DNA from: RUG11237 sp050874665
GTDB lineage: Bacteria > Bacillota > Clostridia > Lachnospirales > Lachnospiraceae
Direction: 5' to 3'
Assembly: GCA_050874665.1 (NCBI GenBank)
Contig: JBNMLC010000006.1
Location: 85,191 to 149,190, forward strand
DNA length: 64,000 nt
Part shown: positions 23,686-32,071 of the stretch, one piece after another
Layout: each line of letters opens with the position of its first letter
Position numbering within the stretch: position 1 is the stretch's first letter
Translations under genes and position numbers: made by a program
The notes under the pieces: model-generated
What the model was told of the DNA's origin: nothing
The model's input: the letters and a program-made list of their open reading frames with translations, nothing else
Databases searched by the model: none

Positions 23686-26600
23686 TTGCCAGAACATGCT
23701 ATGAATAATCCAAACTTTTATACATTAGGAATCGATATCGGTTCCACAACTGTAAAAATTGCAATCTTAAACGATGAAAATAAAATTGTCTTTTCAGATT
23801 ATGAAAGACACTTTGCCAATATTAAAGAAACTCTTTATGGACTAGTCGCCAAAGCATTCAAAGAACTTGGTGATATCACTGTTTCTGCTATGATTACCGG
23901 TTCCGGTGGACTGACACTTGCAAACCATTTAGGAATCCCTTTTACGCAAGAAGTAATTGCCGTTTCCACCGCCCTTTCTGTGTATGCGCCAAAGACAGAT
24001 GTTGCCATTGAGCTTGGCGGTGAAGATGCTAAAATTATTTATTTTGAAGGTGGCAATGTAGAGCAGCGTATGAATGGTATTTGTGCCGGCGGTACCGGTT
24101 CCTTTATCGATCAGATGGCCTCCCTCTTACAGACAGATGCTACTGGTCTGAATAACTATGCAAAAGATTATAAAGCCATCTATCCTATTGCTGCAAGATG
24201 TGGTGTTTTTGCAAAAACAGATATTCAGCCTCTAATTAATGAAGGTGCTACCAAAGAAGATTTATCTGCCTCCATCTTTCAGGCTGTGGTAAATCAAACG
24301 ATTAGTGGACTTGCCTGTGGTAAACCAATTCGTGGACATGTTGCATTTTTAGGTGGTCCGCTCCACTTTCTTGACCAATTAAAAGCAGCCTTTATTCGCA
24401 CTTTGAAATTAGATGATGAACACAGTATCACTCCTGATAACTCTCATCTTTTCGCAGCCGCCGGTTCTGCATTAAATGCCAATAAAGAATTAACACTGAC
24501 ACTTTCTTCTTTAGAAGAAAAGTTATCCGGCGACATTAAAATGGAATTTGAAGTGGAACGATTAGACCCATTATTCTGCTCCGCAGATGATTATAATGAA
24601 TTTACAAAACGTCACGAAAGTCACTCCGTAGCTACCGGAGATTTATCTTCTTATAAAGGAAACTGCTATCTCGGTATTGATGCAGGCTCTACTACTACCA
24701 AAGCAGCTTTAGTGGCAGAAAACGGGGATTTACTATATTCCTTTTACAGTAACAATAACGGAAGTCCTTTGGCAACAACGATTCGTGCCATCAAAGATAT
24801 CTATGCAAGACTTCCGCAGGAAGCACATATTGTTCACTCCTGTTCCACCGGTTATGGAGAAGCTTTGATTAAAAATGCACTAATGTTGGAAGAAGGCGAA
24901 GTAGAAACCGTAGCGCACTACTATGCTGCCGCTTTCTTTGATCCGGAAGTTGACTGTATCTTAGACATTGGCGGTCAGGATATGAAATGCATCAAAATCA
25001 AAAACAAAACAGTAGACAGCGTACAGTTAAATGAGGCCTGCTCCTCTGGTTGCGGCTCTTTCATTGAAACTTTTGCAAAATCATTAAATTATAGTGTACA
25101 AGACTTTGCAAAAGCAGCTTTATTTGCAAAAAATCCAATTGATCTTGGAACACGCTGTACCGTATTTATGAACTCTAAAGTAAAGCAGGCACAAAAGGAG
25201 GGTGCGGAGGTTTCAGATATTTCTGCCGGACTTGCTTATTCTGTTATTAAAAACGCATTATATAAGGTAATTAAGGTAAGTTCTGCCGCAGAATTAGGAA
25301 ACCACATCGTTGTGCAGGGAGGTACTTTCTACAATGATGCTGTCCTTCGAAGTTTTGAAAAAATAGCCGACTGTAACGCAATTCGTCCTGATATTGCCGG
25401 TATTATGGGTGCTTTTGGAGCCGCATTAATTGCCAGAGAACGTTTTCAGGAAAGCCAGATTACAACGATGCTTTCTATTGATAAAATAAGTTCTTTAGAA
25501 TTTAGTACAAGTATGTCCCGGTGTAAAGGCTGTACCAATAACTGTCTTCTAACCATTAACCGTTTCAGCGGCGGACGTCAGTTTATTACCGGAAATCGGT
25601 GCGAACGCGGTATCGGTGGTCAGAAAAACAAAGAAAATATTCCAAATTTGTTTGATTATAAGACAAAATTACTATTTGACCGTGAGGCTTTATCAGAAAC
25701 GGAAGCCCTCCGGGGGACCGTAGGTATTCCACGTGTCTTAAATATGTACGAAAACTATCCTTTCTGGGCTGAGTTTTTTAAAGCCTTAAAATTCCGTGTA
25801 GTACTTTCACCGGAATCAAACCGCAAAATTTATGAGCTGGGGATTGAATCTATTCCAAGTGAATCTGAGTGTTACCCTGCAAAACTGGCTCACGGACATG
25901 TTATGTGGCTGTTGAATCAAGGTATCAACTTTATTTTCTACCCTTGCATTCCATATGAAAGAGTGGAATTTGAAGATGCCAACAATCACTATAATTGCCC
26001 GATTGTTACTTCTTATGCAGAAAATATAAAAAATAATATTGATGAATTGAAGAATCCAGAGATTTTATTCTTAAATCCTTTTCTTCCATTTACCAATTTA
26101 GAAGTATTGACAAAACGTTTAATTGAGGAATTTAGTACACAATTTTCTATTTCTGCTGCTGAAATCAAGGAAGCCTGTGAAATTGGCTGGCATGAAATGC
26201 AGAAGGTTCATATCAAGGTTCAACAAAAAGGCGTGGAAACTCTTGCCTACTTAAAAGAAACCGGAAGACACGGTATTGTCCTTGCAGGACGCCCTTATCA
26301 TATTGATCCTGAAATTAACCACGGTATTCCTGAACTAATTACTTCTTATGGGATTGCTGTCTTTACAGAAGACTCCGTATCACACCTTTCAAAGGTAGAA
26401 CGGCCTCTGCTTGTCATGGATCAATGGATGTACCACTCAAGACTTTATGCCGCTGCAAACTTTGTAAAAGTTCAAGATAACCTTGATTTAATACAATTGA
26501 ATTCTTTTGGCTGTGGCTTGGATGCAGTTACCACAGATCAGGTAAATGACATTTTAACTGATTCGGGAAAAATATATACTTGTTTAAAAATAGATGAAGT

Positions 26601-27939
26601 AAACTCTCTTGGTGCTGCCAGAATCCGTATCCGATCCCTGCTTTCTGCCATTCGTGTAAGAAAACAACGTAACATTCAAAGAACCATTGTTCCTGCTAAT
26701 TTTGAACGTGTTATTTTTACAGAAGAAATGCGGGATAATTATACAATTCTTTGCCCGCAGATGTCACCAATCCATTTTTCCATTGTGGAGCCTGCGTTCC
26801 GGACCTGTGGATATAATATTGAACTTTTAGATAATGATGGAAAACAAGCGGTAGATGTTGGATTAAAATACGTAAACAATGATGCCTGCTACCCTTCCCT
26901 CATGGTCGTTGGACAGATTATGGATGCTATCCTTTCCGGAAAATATGATTTAACTAAGACTGCAGTTATTATTACGCAGACAGGCGGTGGCTGCCGTGCT
27001 ACAAACTATATTGGCTTTATCCGTCGTGCTTTAAGAAAAGCCGGCTATCCAGACATACCTGTCCTCTCTCTGAACTTAAGTGGTTTTGAGAAAAATCCTG
27101 GCTTTAAAATCACACCAAAGCTTGCTTTAAAGGGTATGTATGCAGTGGAATTTGGTGATGTACTGATGCGTTGCCTGTACGCAACAAGACCATACGAAGC
27201 AGAGCAAGGCGCTGCGAATGCTCTGCATAAGAAATGGGAGCAGAAATGTATTGATTTCGTTACCGGAAAAAATTATCCTTCTTATTCCGGTTACAAAAAA
27301 ATCTGTCGGGAAATCATCCGTGATTTTGATGCTTTACCAAGAAAAGACATCAAAAAACCTCGTGTTGGCGTTGTAGGTGAAATTCTCGTAAAATTTATGC
27401 CTGCTGCCAACAACTATTTGGTAGATTTACTTGAAGCAGAAGGGGCCGAGGCTGTCGTACCTGATTTGTTAGATTTCTTCCTGTACTGCTTCTACAATTC
27501 CAATTTTAAATATGAAAAACTCGGAATGAAAAAATCTACTGCTACTAAGGCTAACCTTGGTATTAAGGCTTTAGAATGGTTTCGCTCTGCCGCCAGAAAA
27601 GAATTCGAAAAGAGTGTACACTTTGATGCCCCTGCGCATATCGAGGATCTGGCAAAAATGGCATCAGAAATTGTATCTTGTGGCAATCAGACAGGGGAAG
27701 GCTGGTTCTTGACCGGTGAAATGCTAGAATTAATTCATTCCGGTGCAAAAAACATTGTATGTACCCAGCCTTTTGCGTGTCTTCCAAACCATATTGTAGG
27801 TAAAGGTGTTATCAAAGAACTTCGTCACCGCTACCCTGACTCTAATATCGTTGCGATAGATTACGATCCGGGTGCCAGCGAGGTAAATCAGCTAAACAGA
27901 ATTAAATTAATGCTTTCAACCGCATACAAAAACTTATAA
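23686..27939 (+). CDS. BadF/HgdC-type dehydratase activator with DUF2229, double-domain form
   Basis: A 1417-residue protein related to the iron-sulfur ATPase that activates 2-hydroxyacyl-CoA dehydratases by ATP-driven electron transfer. It has two ASKHA ATPase domains (GIDIGSTTVK at residues 15-24 and GIDAGSTTTK near 328). Each has its cluster-binding cysteine segment (ICAGGTGSFIDQ and ACSSGCGSFIE). A Cys-rich SRCKGCTNNC follows near residue 611, then a long DUF2229/HgdB-like C-terminal part. The start is TTG at 23686, with GGAGG 11 bases upstream; the ATG five codons later has no ribosome site. It stands alone, with no dehydratase subunits adjacent. These giant activators are common in Clostridia, and their target is not known. 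Confidence 0.88.
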   Translation: MPEHAMNNPNFYTLGIDIGSTTVKIAILNDENKIVFSDYERHFANIKETLYGLVAKAFKELGDITVSAMITGSGGLTLANHLGIPFTQEVIAVSTALSVYAPKTDVAIELGGEDAKIIYFEGGNVEQRMNGICAGGTGSFIDQMASLLQTDATGLNNYAKDYKAIYPIAARCGVFAKTDIQPLINEGATKEDLSASIFQAVVNQTISGLACGKPIRGHVAFLGGPLHFLDQLKAAFIRTLKLDDEHSITPDNSHLFAAAGSALNANKELTLTLSSLEEKLSGDIKMEFEVERLDPLFCSADDYNEFTKRHESHSVATGDLSSYKGNCYLGIDAGSTTTKAALVAENGDLLYSFYSNNNGSPLATTIRAIKDIYARLPQEAHIVHSCSTGYGEALIKNALMLEEGEVETVAHYYAAAFFDPEVDCILDIGGQDMKCIKIKNKTVDSVQLNEACSSGCGSFIETFAKSLNYSVQDFAKAALFAKNPIDLGTRCTVFMNSKVKQAQKEGAEVSDISAGLAYSVIKNALYKVIKVSSAAELGNHIVVQGGTFYNDAVLRSFEKIADCNAIRPDIAGIMGAFGAALIARERFQESQITTMLSIDKISSLEFSTSMSRCKGCTNNCLLTINRFSGGRQFITGNRCERGIGGQKNKENIPNLFDYKTKLLFDREALSETEALRGTVGIPRVLNMYENYPFWAEFFKALKFRVVLSPESNRKIYELGIESIPSESECYPAKLAHGHVMWLLNQGINFIFYPCIPYERVEFEDANNHYNCPIVTSYAENIKNNIDELKNPEILFLNPFLPFTNLEVLTKRLIEEFSTQFSISAAEIKEACEIGWHEMQKVHIKVQQKGVETLAYLKETGRHGIVLAGRPYHIDPEINHGIPELITSYGIAVFTEDSVSHLSKVERPLLVMDQWMYHSRLYAAANFVKVQDNLDLIQLNSFGCGLDAVTTDQVNDILTDSGKIYTCLKIDEVNSLGAARIRIRSLLSAIRVRKQRNIQRTIVPANFERVIFTEEMRDNYTILCPQMSPIHFSIVEPAFRTCGYNIELLDNDGKQAVDVGLKYVNNDACYPSLMVVGQIMDAILSGKYDLTKTAVIITQTGGGCRATNYIGFIRRALRKAGYPDIPVLSLNLSGFEKNPGFKITPKLALKGMYAVEFGDVLMRCLYATRPYEAEQGAANALHKKWEQKCIDFVTGKNYPSYSGYKKICREIIRDFDALPRKDIKKPRVGVVGEILVKFMPAANNYLVDLLEAEGAEAVVPDLLDFFLYCFYNSNFKYEKLGMKKSTATKANLGIKALEWFRSAARKEFEKSVHFDAPAHIEDLAKMASEIVSCGNQTGEGWFLTGEMLELIHSGAKNIVCTQPFACLPNHIVGKGVIKELRHRYPDSNIVAIDYDPGASEVNQLNRIKLMLSTAYKNL

Positions 27940-28020
27940 TTATTTATATAGAATCAGGGTTCAAAACACCCTAATCTATTAATAAATTGTTAAATTCTAT
28001 TAAATATAGATTAAAATTTA

Positions 28021-28049
28021 TTGACAGGTGATTGAATATTTTATATAAT
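28021..28049 (+). promoter_or_regulatory. Consensus sigma-A promoter of the GGG-leader peptide
   Basis: TTGACA and TATAAT, both perfect consensus hexamers, are separated by exactly 17 bases. They lie about 75 bases before the peptide start. This is the strongest promoter I see in the window and points to very high peptide expression. Confidence 0.9.
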
Positions 28050-28122
28050 AGGAATGAAGCATATGGAGCACTATGTTTCGTTTCTATTATTACCATATAC
28101 ATAAACAAGGGGGTGAAAAGTA

Positions 28123-28326
28123 ATGCAGAAAATGACAGAAAATGCAATGAGAAACATTGGTGGTGGTAAACACTATTATGTTTTGAAATGTAGAAAATGT
28201 TTTCGTGCTTTCGAGGACAGTTGGTTAGGTTCACTGGCTATGAAATTACACATTAAGTCAGTACATGGTTCAGGTAGTTACTATCGTAAGGATGTATGTA
28301 CAGCAATGGGACAGCCTCATAAATAA
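28123..28326 (+). CDS. Double-glycine leader secreted peptide precursor, 67 residues
   Basis: A small basic peptide with ribosome site AAGGGGGTG. The N-terminus MQKMTENAMRNIGGG fits a C39-type leader if cut after Gly15: Gly at -1 and -2, Ile at -4, Met at -7 and Met at -12. The 52-residue core begins KHYYVLKCRKCF and is rich in Lys/Arg/His. It holds Cys23, Cys26 and Cys59 plus His43 and His48. The Cys-x2-Cys then His-x4-His pattern is zinc-finger-like, with a longer spacer (16) than classical fingers. It lies 170 bases upstream of a peptidase-containing ABC exporter, its likely processor. It could be a bacteriocin or a signal; I do not recognise a named family. Confidence 0.78.
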   Translation: MQKMTENAMRNIGGGKHYYVLKCRKCFRAFEDSWLGSLAMKLHIKSVHGSGSYYRKDVCTAMGQPHK

Positions 28327-28345
28327 AGAGAACGAAACAATTGTT

Positions 28346-28365
28346 GTATATTCTTATGAATATAC
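28346..28365. promoter_or_regulatory. Perfect palindrome between peptide gene and terminator
   Basis: GTATATTC and GAATATAC flank TTAT, directly after the peptide gene and three bases before the terminator. It may be an RNA hairpin protecting the peptide mRNA 3' end or a protein site. Confidence 0.5.
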
Positions 28366-28367
28366 GC

Positions 28368-28403
28368 AAAAAACACCTGCTTATCACTAAGCAGGTGTTT
28401 TTT
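28368..28403 (+). terminator. Strong terminator after the GGG-leader peptide
   Basis: AAAAAACACCTGC pairs with GCAGGTGTTTTTT around TTATCACTAA. It separates the peptide from the exporter, so the exporter is expressed by read-through or from its own weak promoter. Confidence 0.92.
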
Positions 28404-28495
28404 GTGGTTTTATAAGTTAAGTCCCCTACTCTATAGTTTATCAATTTTTTACATAACACAATCACCACTCAAAAAACGAAAGGAATATGAAGAAT

Positions 28496-30754
28496 ATGAA
28501 ATACCCACATGTACAACAGCATGATGAAAAAGATTGCGGTGCAGCCTGTCTCTCAATGATATGTGAGTTTTACGGTTTGAAGCTTCCTATTGCAAAATTC
28601 AGAAACTTAATTCGGGTCGATAACCAAGGTGCTAATATATACGGCTTAGTGACTGGAGCCGAAAAAGTAAATCTACACGCTGAAGCACTTGAGGGCACTC
28701 TAAAAGAACTTTTTGAAGGCATACAAGATAGAGAGATTGCATTTCCTTTTATTGCCAGAATTGTAAATGAAGCACAGTATGAACACTATATTGTTGTTTA
28801 CTCCATAAAAAATGGAATTGTCATAGTCGGAGATCCGGCAAAAATCAAGATAACACGAATGCCCGTGGAAGCATTTATAGAGCAATGGCAAGGACAAATC
28901 ATTGTTTTTGAGCCAAACCAAAACTTTCAGCCTGGAAATGCAAGAAAGAACTCATTTTATAAATTTTTTAAATATATAACAATTCAAAAGAAAATGCTTC
29001 TATTTGTCTTTTTCATGTCTATCATGGTTTCAGCTATTAACATATTCGGTTCTGTTATATTCGATTATGTTTTGAATGCCGCTTTTACCTCCGCTGCAAG
29101 CGAAGAAGAAATCATGGATGATGAACACATGGATGAACACTCAAAAGCGAGCGAAGGAACTATTACTAAATTAACGGAAAGCCTTGAGCATAAGCTATCT
29201 ATCGTTTTTGAAAATATTAATACGGTTTGTATCTCTATTATCATATTGTATATTTTTAGATGGATATTGCAAATGTTAAGAGGTTACCTCCTTGCTCTTG
29301 TTGCTAAAAAAGTTGATGTTCCACTAACACTTGAATATTATAATCATCTTATAGATTTGCCAACAGATTTTTTTGGTTCAAGAAAAACTGGAGAATTTAT
29401 GTCAAGATTTTCCGATTCCGAAAAAATAAGGGAGGCTATATCAACAACAACGTTAACTATTATGCTTGATACCATTCTGGCTATAGCTGGTGGTGCATTA
29501 CTTTATTACATAAGCAGCACGCTTTTTTTCATTACTATTGCTATTATGCTTGTCTATTCCATCATCATATTTACATTTAGACGACCCATAAAAATAATCA
29601 ACCATAATCTAATGGAGCAAGATGCACAAGTTACCGCATATCTTAAAGAGTCCATTGATGGCATAGAAACAATAAAGGCATGCCTGTACGAAAACTCTGC
29701 AAAAGGAAAAACAGAAAAAATGTACAACAAACTAGCTGATATGTCTGTAAAGGGAGCTATCATCTACAATTTGCAGGAAACGATTGTTAATCTTATCGCA
29801 TCTATTGGTGTCGTTACCTTATTGTGGTCTGGTACCTATCTTTGTTTGAAAGACATCATTAGTATTGGAGATTTGTTTACGTTCTATTATCTTACAGATT
29901 TCTTTTTAAATCCAGTGCAGAACCTTATCAATTTACAGCCTGAATTACAAACTGCGGTAGTTGCGGCAGAACGTTTGAATGATATTCTTGATACAGAAAC
30001 TGAAAAAAATGATGCAAATGAGGATGCAGACAATCTCTTTGGCGATATCAGAATAAAAAATGTTGATTTCAGATATGGAAATCGACAGCTTGTTCTTAAA
30101 AACATAAATATGCTCTTTCCGAAAGGTAAAAAAATTGCCATTGTAGGTGAAAGTGGTTGTGGAAAAACAACATTAGCAAAATTATTGATGTCGTTTTACA
30201 AACCGGAAACAGGTTGCATCACAATTAACAATAAAGATTTATATCAATACACTCCCTCTTCCATAAGAAGACACATTGCATATGTTTCACAAGATGTTTT
30301 CTTATTTTCAGATACCGTAAAAAATAATCTTAAGCTCGGAAATGAAAATGCTACCGATGAAGAAATTGAAAAAGTATGTGAAATGTGCATGGCTAATGAA
30401 TTTATTAAATCCCTCCCTAATGGCTATGACACCATGCTGGAAGAAAACGGAACAAATTTATCCGGCGGGCAAAAACAACGAATTGCAATAGCAAGAGCAT
30501 TGCTTATGAAACCTGATATTATTATATTAGATGAAGCAACAAGTAATTTAGATAGCATTACCGAACAAAGCTTTCAAAAAACAATTGATCATCTGGACAC
30601 AAATATCACTTGTATCATAATTGCCCATAGATTAAAAACAATTAAAAGCTGTGACTATATCTATGTCATGGAAAAAGGTAGCGTCTTTGAAAGCGGAACC
30701 CATGAAGAACTTATAGATAAACATGGTATCTATTATCAAAACGTAAACGCATAA
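28496..30754 (+). CDS. Peptidase-containing ABC exporter (C39, PCAT)
   Basis: A 752-residue exporter that cuts double-glycine leaders and secretes the core peptide. The N-terminal C39 peptidase domain has Cys14 in HDEKDCGAACLSM, a catalytic His in YEHYIVVYS, and VGDPAK. Six membrane helices follow. The ATPase has GESGCGKTT, LSGGQKQR and IIILDEATSNLDS. A 45-residue acidic insert (around EEEIMDDEHMDEHS) lies in the first extracellular loop, longer than usual. I chose the ATG at 28496, 11 bases after AAAGGA; an ATG three codons earlier is too close to the site. It is paired with the upstream GGG-leader peptide. No accessory HlyD-like protein or immunity gene is evident. Confidence 0.93.
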   Translation: MKYPHVQQHDEKDCGAACLSMICEFYGLKLPIAKFRNLIRVDNQGANIYGLVTGAEKVNLHAEALEGTLKELFEGIQDREIAFPFIARIVNEAQYEHYIVVYSIKNGIVIVGDPAKIKITRMPVEAFIEQWQGQIIVFEPNQNFQPGNARKNSFYKFFKYITIQKKMLLFVFFMSIMVSAINIFGSVIFDYVLNAAFTSAASEEEIMDDEHMDEHSKASEGTITKLTESLEHKLSIVFENINTVCISIIILYIFRWILQMLRGYLLALVAKKVDVPLTLEYYNHLIDLPTDFFGSRKTGEFMSRFSDSEKIREAISTTTLTIMLDTILAIAGGALLYYISSTLFFITIAIMLVYSIIIFTFRRPIKIINHNLMEQDAQVTAYLKESIDGIETIKACLYENSAKGKTEKMYNKLADMSVKGAIIYNLQETIVNLIASIGVVTLLWSGTYLCLKDIISIGDLFTFYYLTDFFLNPVQNLINLQPELQTAVVAAERLNDILDTETEKNDANEDADNLFGDIRIKNVDFRYGNRQLVLKNINMLFPKGKKIAIVGESGCGKTTLAKLLMSFYKPETGCITINNKDLYQYTPSSIRRHIAYVSQDVFLFSDTVKNNLKLGNENATDEEIEKVCEMCMANEFIKSLPNGYDTMLEENGTNLSGGQKQRIAIARALLMKPDIIILDEATSNLDSITEQSFQKTIDHLDTNITCIIIAHRLKTIKSCDYIYVMEKGSVFESGTHEELIDKHGIYYQNVNA

Positions 30755-30816
30755 ATTGACAAAGGTGTAATCTTATCCCCCGGCTATCCTTTTCCACTGT
30801 GTGCATACATTCAAAT

Positions 30817-30862
30817 AGCGGCAAGTGATGGTACAATACATTTATTTCCATCACTTGCCGCT
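30817..30862 (+). terminator. Terminator after the PCAT gene
   Basis: AGCGGCAAGTGATGG pairs perfectly with CCATCACTTGCCGCT around a 16-base loop. T-tracts are weak on both sides. It lies between convergent genes. Confidence 0.75.
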
Positions 30863-30888
30863 TTATACTTGAGAGTTTTCCTCTCCCC

Positions 30889-31359
30889 TTAAGCATTACA
30901 TATTTTTTTCTTAAATAAATTACGAAAGACTTCTTTTATGGTACAATACTTATCCATAAGACATACAATAACTGTTTCTCTGTATTTTGGTAAATATAAC
31001 GTCAAAGGGAACATATGTTTTCTTATAATATCCATTTCTATCTCTGTCAACTCATAATCACGCATAGCATTCTTCAACGCAATTCCGGGATGATGAAATC
31101 CATGTAAATTTCCTAAACGCTGATGATGCCAGTCATACAAAAAATAATCATGCAGCAAAGCCCCTCGAATTAAGCTCTTCATATCCACCTTAACATGAAA
31201 TTTACAGGCAAATACTACACTTTCATATGCCACCGCTTTGCAATGCATCAGGCAAGTCGTGTCACCATGTTGAATATAATTTGACATTTGTTTGATTTTT
31301 TCATCCGCAAGTAATTCATCCATATAATCATTGAATGCAATCAACTGCTCCTTTGTCAT
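30889..31359 (-). CDS. HD-domain phosphohydrolase
   Basis: A 156-residue metal-dependent HD-superfamily protein. The histidine-rich pattern CLMHCKAVAYESV, LLHDYFLYDWHH, LHGFHHPGIAL and IIRKHMFPLT matches the small clostridial HD family. Its substrate is not known; family members act on nucleotides or related phosphate esters. It lies 52 bases after the HAD phosphatase gene, at the end of the ppx-ppk-HAD group on the same strand. The full length is present and the start follows AAGGGAGTT. Confidence 0.8.
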   Translation of the reverse strand: MTKEQLIAFNDYMDELLADEKIKQMSNYIQHGDTTCLMHCKAVAYESVVFACKFHVKVDMKSLIRGALLHDYFLYDWHHQRLGNLHGFHHPGIALKNAMRDYELTEIEMDIIRKHMFPLTLYLPKYRETVIVCLMDKYCTIKEVFRNLFKKKICNA

Positions 31360-31411
31360 TTTTTAACTCCCTTTCTTGTTCTACTCCATTGAAATTTCTA
31401 TCTTTACTTTA

Positions 31412-32071
31412 CTACGCTTCTTCTAATAAAGCAACTAATTCTTTGGGATGTTCAATAATATATTCTGCATGATTTTCTTCTAATTCCTTACGTTCGCGAA
31501 ATCCCCAAGTAACACCAACCGTATGCATTCCTGCCTTGTTCCCTGTCTGCATATCCGTATTGGTATCACCAATATAAAGGCATTCTTTACATTGCACCTC
31601 CAATTCTTGTGCAATAAGAATTGCACCTTGAGGACTTGGTTTTCTTAGAACACCTTCTCTCTGTCCCCGGATTATCTGAAACATATCTTTTCCAAATACC
31701 ATTTCTACTACTTTTACGGCTTCTTTGTCTGCCTTATTTGACAATACTGCAAGTTTTATTCCCTTTTCTTTTAGCTGTGTCAATGTTTCTTTTATCCCAT
31801 CGTATGCCTTAACCTGATACATACTATTTTCGCTAAAGTAACTGTCATAAATTTTCACAGCCTCTTCATAATGTATTAATTCTACATCACCCGCTGCCCG
31901 TAAAGCCCGCTCTAGTAATACACTTCTTCCATCTCCTGCGAATTGTTTGAATCTTTCTTCCGGTTGTGGTGCATATCCTAAATCACGTAATGTAAGATTT
32001 ACCGAATATGCTAAAGATTTTACTGTGTCCGTTAATGTTCCATCTAAATCAAATATGCATGCCTTCATCAT
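31412..32071 (-). CDS. HAD-family phosphatase, phosphoglycolate phosphatase-like
   Basis: A 219-residue HAD-superfamily hydrolase of the Gph/PpaX type. Motif I is CIFDLDGTLTDT (both nucleophile Asp residues), motif II is LAVLSNKAD, motif III contains RKPSPQG, and motif IV is CLYIGDTNTDMQTG. The helical cap lies between motifs I and II. Substrates in this family include phosphoglycolate, pyrophosphate and other small phosphate esters. The start at 32071 lies inside the end of ppk (overlap 23 bases), so it is translationally coupled to polyphosphate kinase, which suggests a role in phosphate metabolism. The specific substrate is unresolved. Confidence 0.88.
   Translation of the reverse strand: MMKACIFDLDGTLTDTVKSLAYSVNLTLRDLGYAPQPEERFKQFAGDGRSVLLERALRAAGDVELIHYEEAVKIYDSYFSENSMYQVKAYDGIKETLTQLKEKGIKLAVLSNKADKEAVKVVEMVFGKDMFQIIRGQREGVLRKPSPQGAILIAQELEVQCKECLYIGDTNTDMQTGNKAGMHTVGVTWGFRERKELEENHAEYIIEHPKELVALLEEA

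Noticed and set aside
27971..28468. Minus-strand ORFs opposite the GGG-leader peptide
   Set aside because: They lie opposite a promoter, peptide gene and terminator with clear plus-strand signals and have no ribosome sites.
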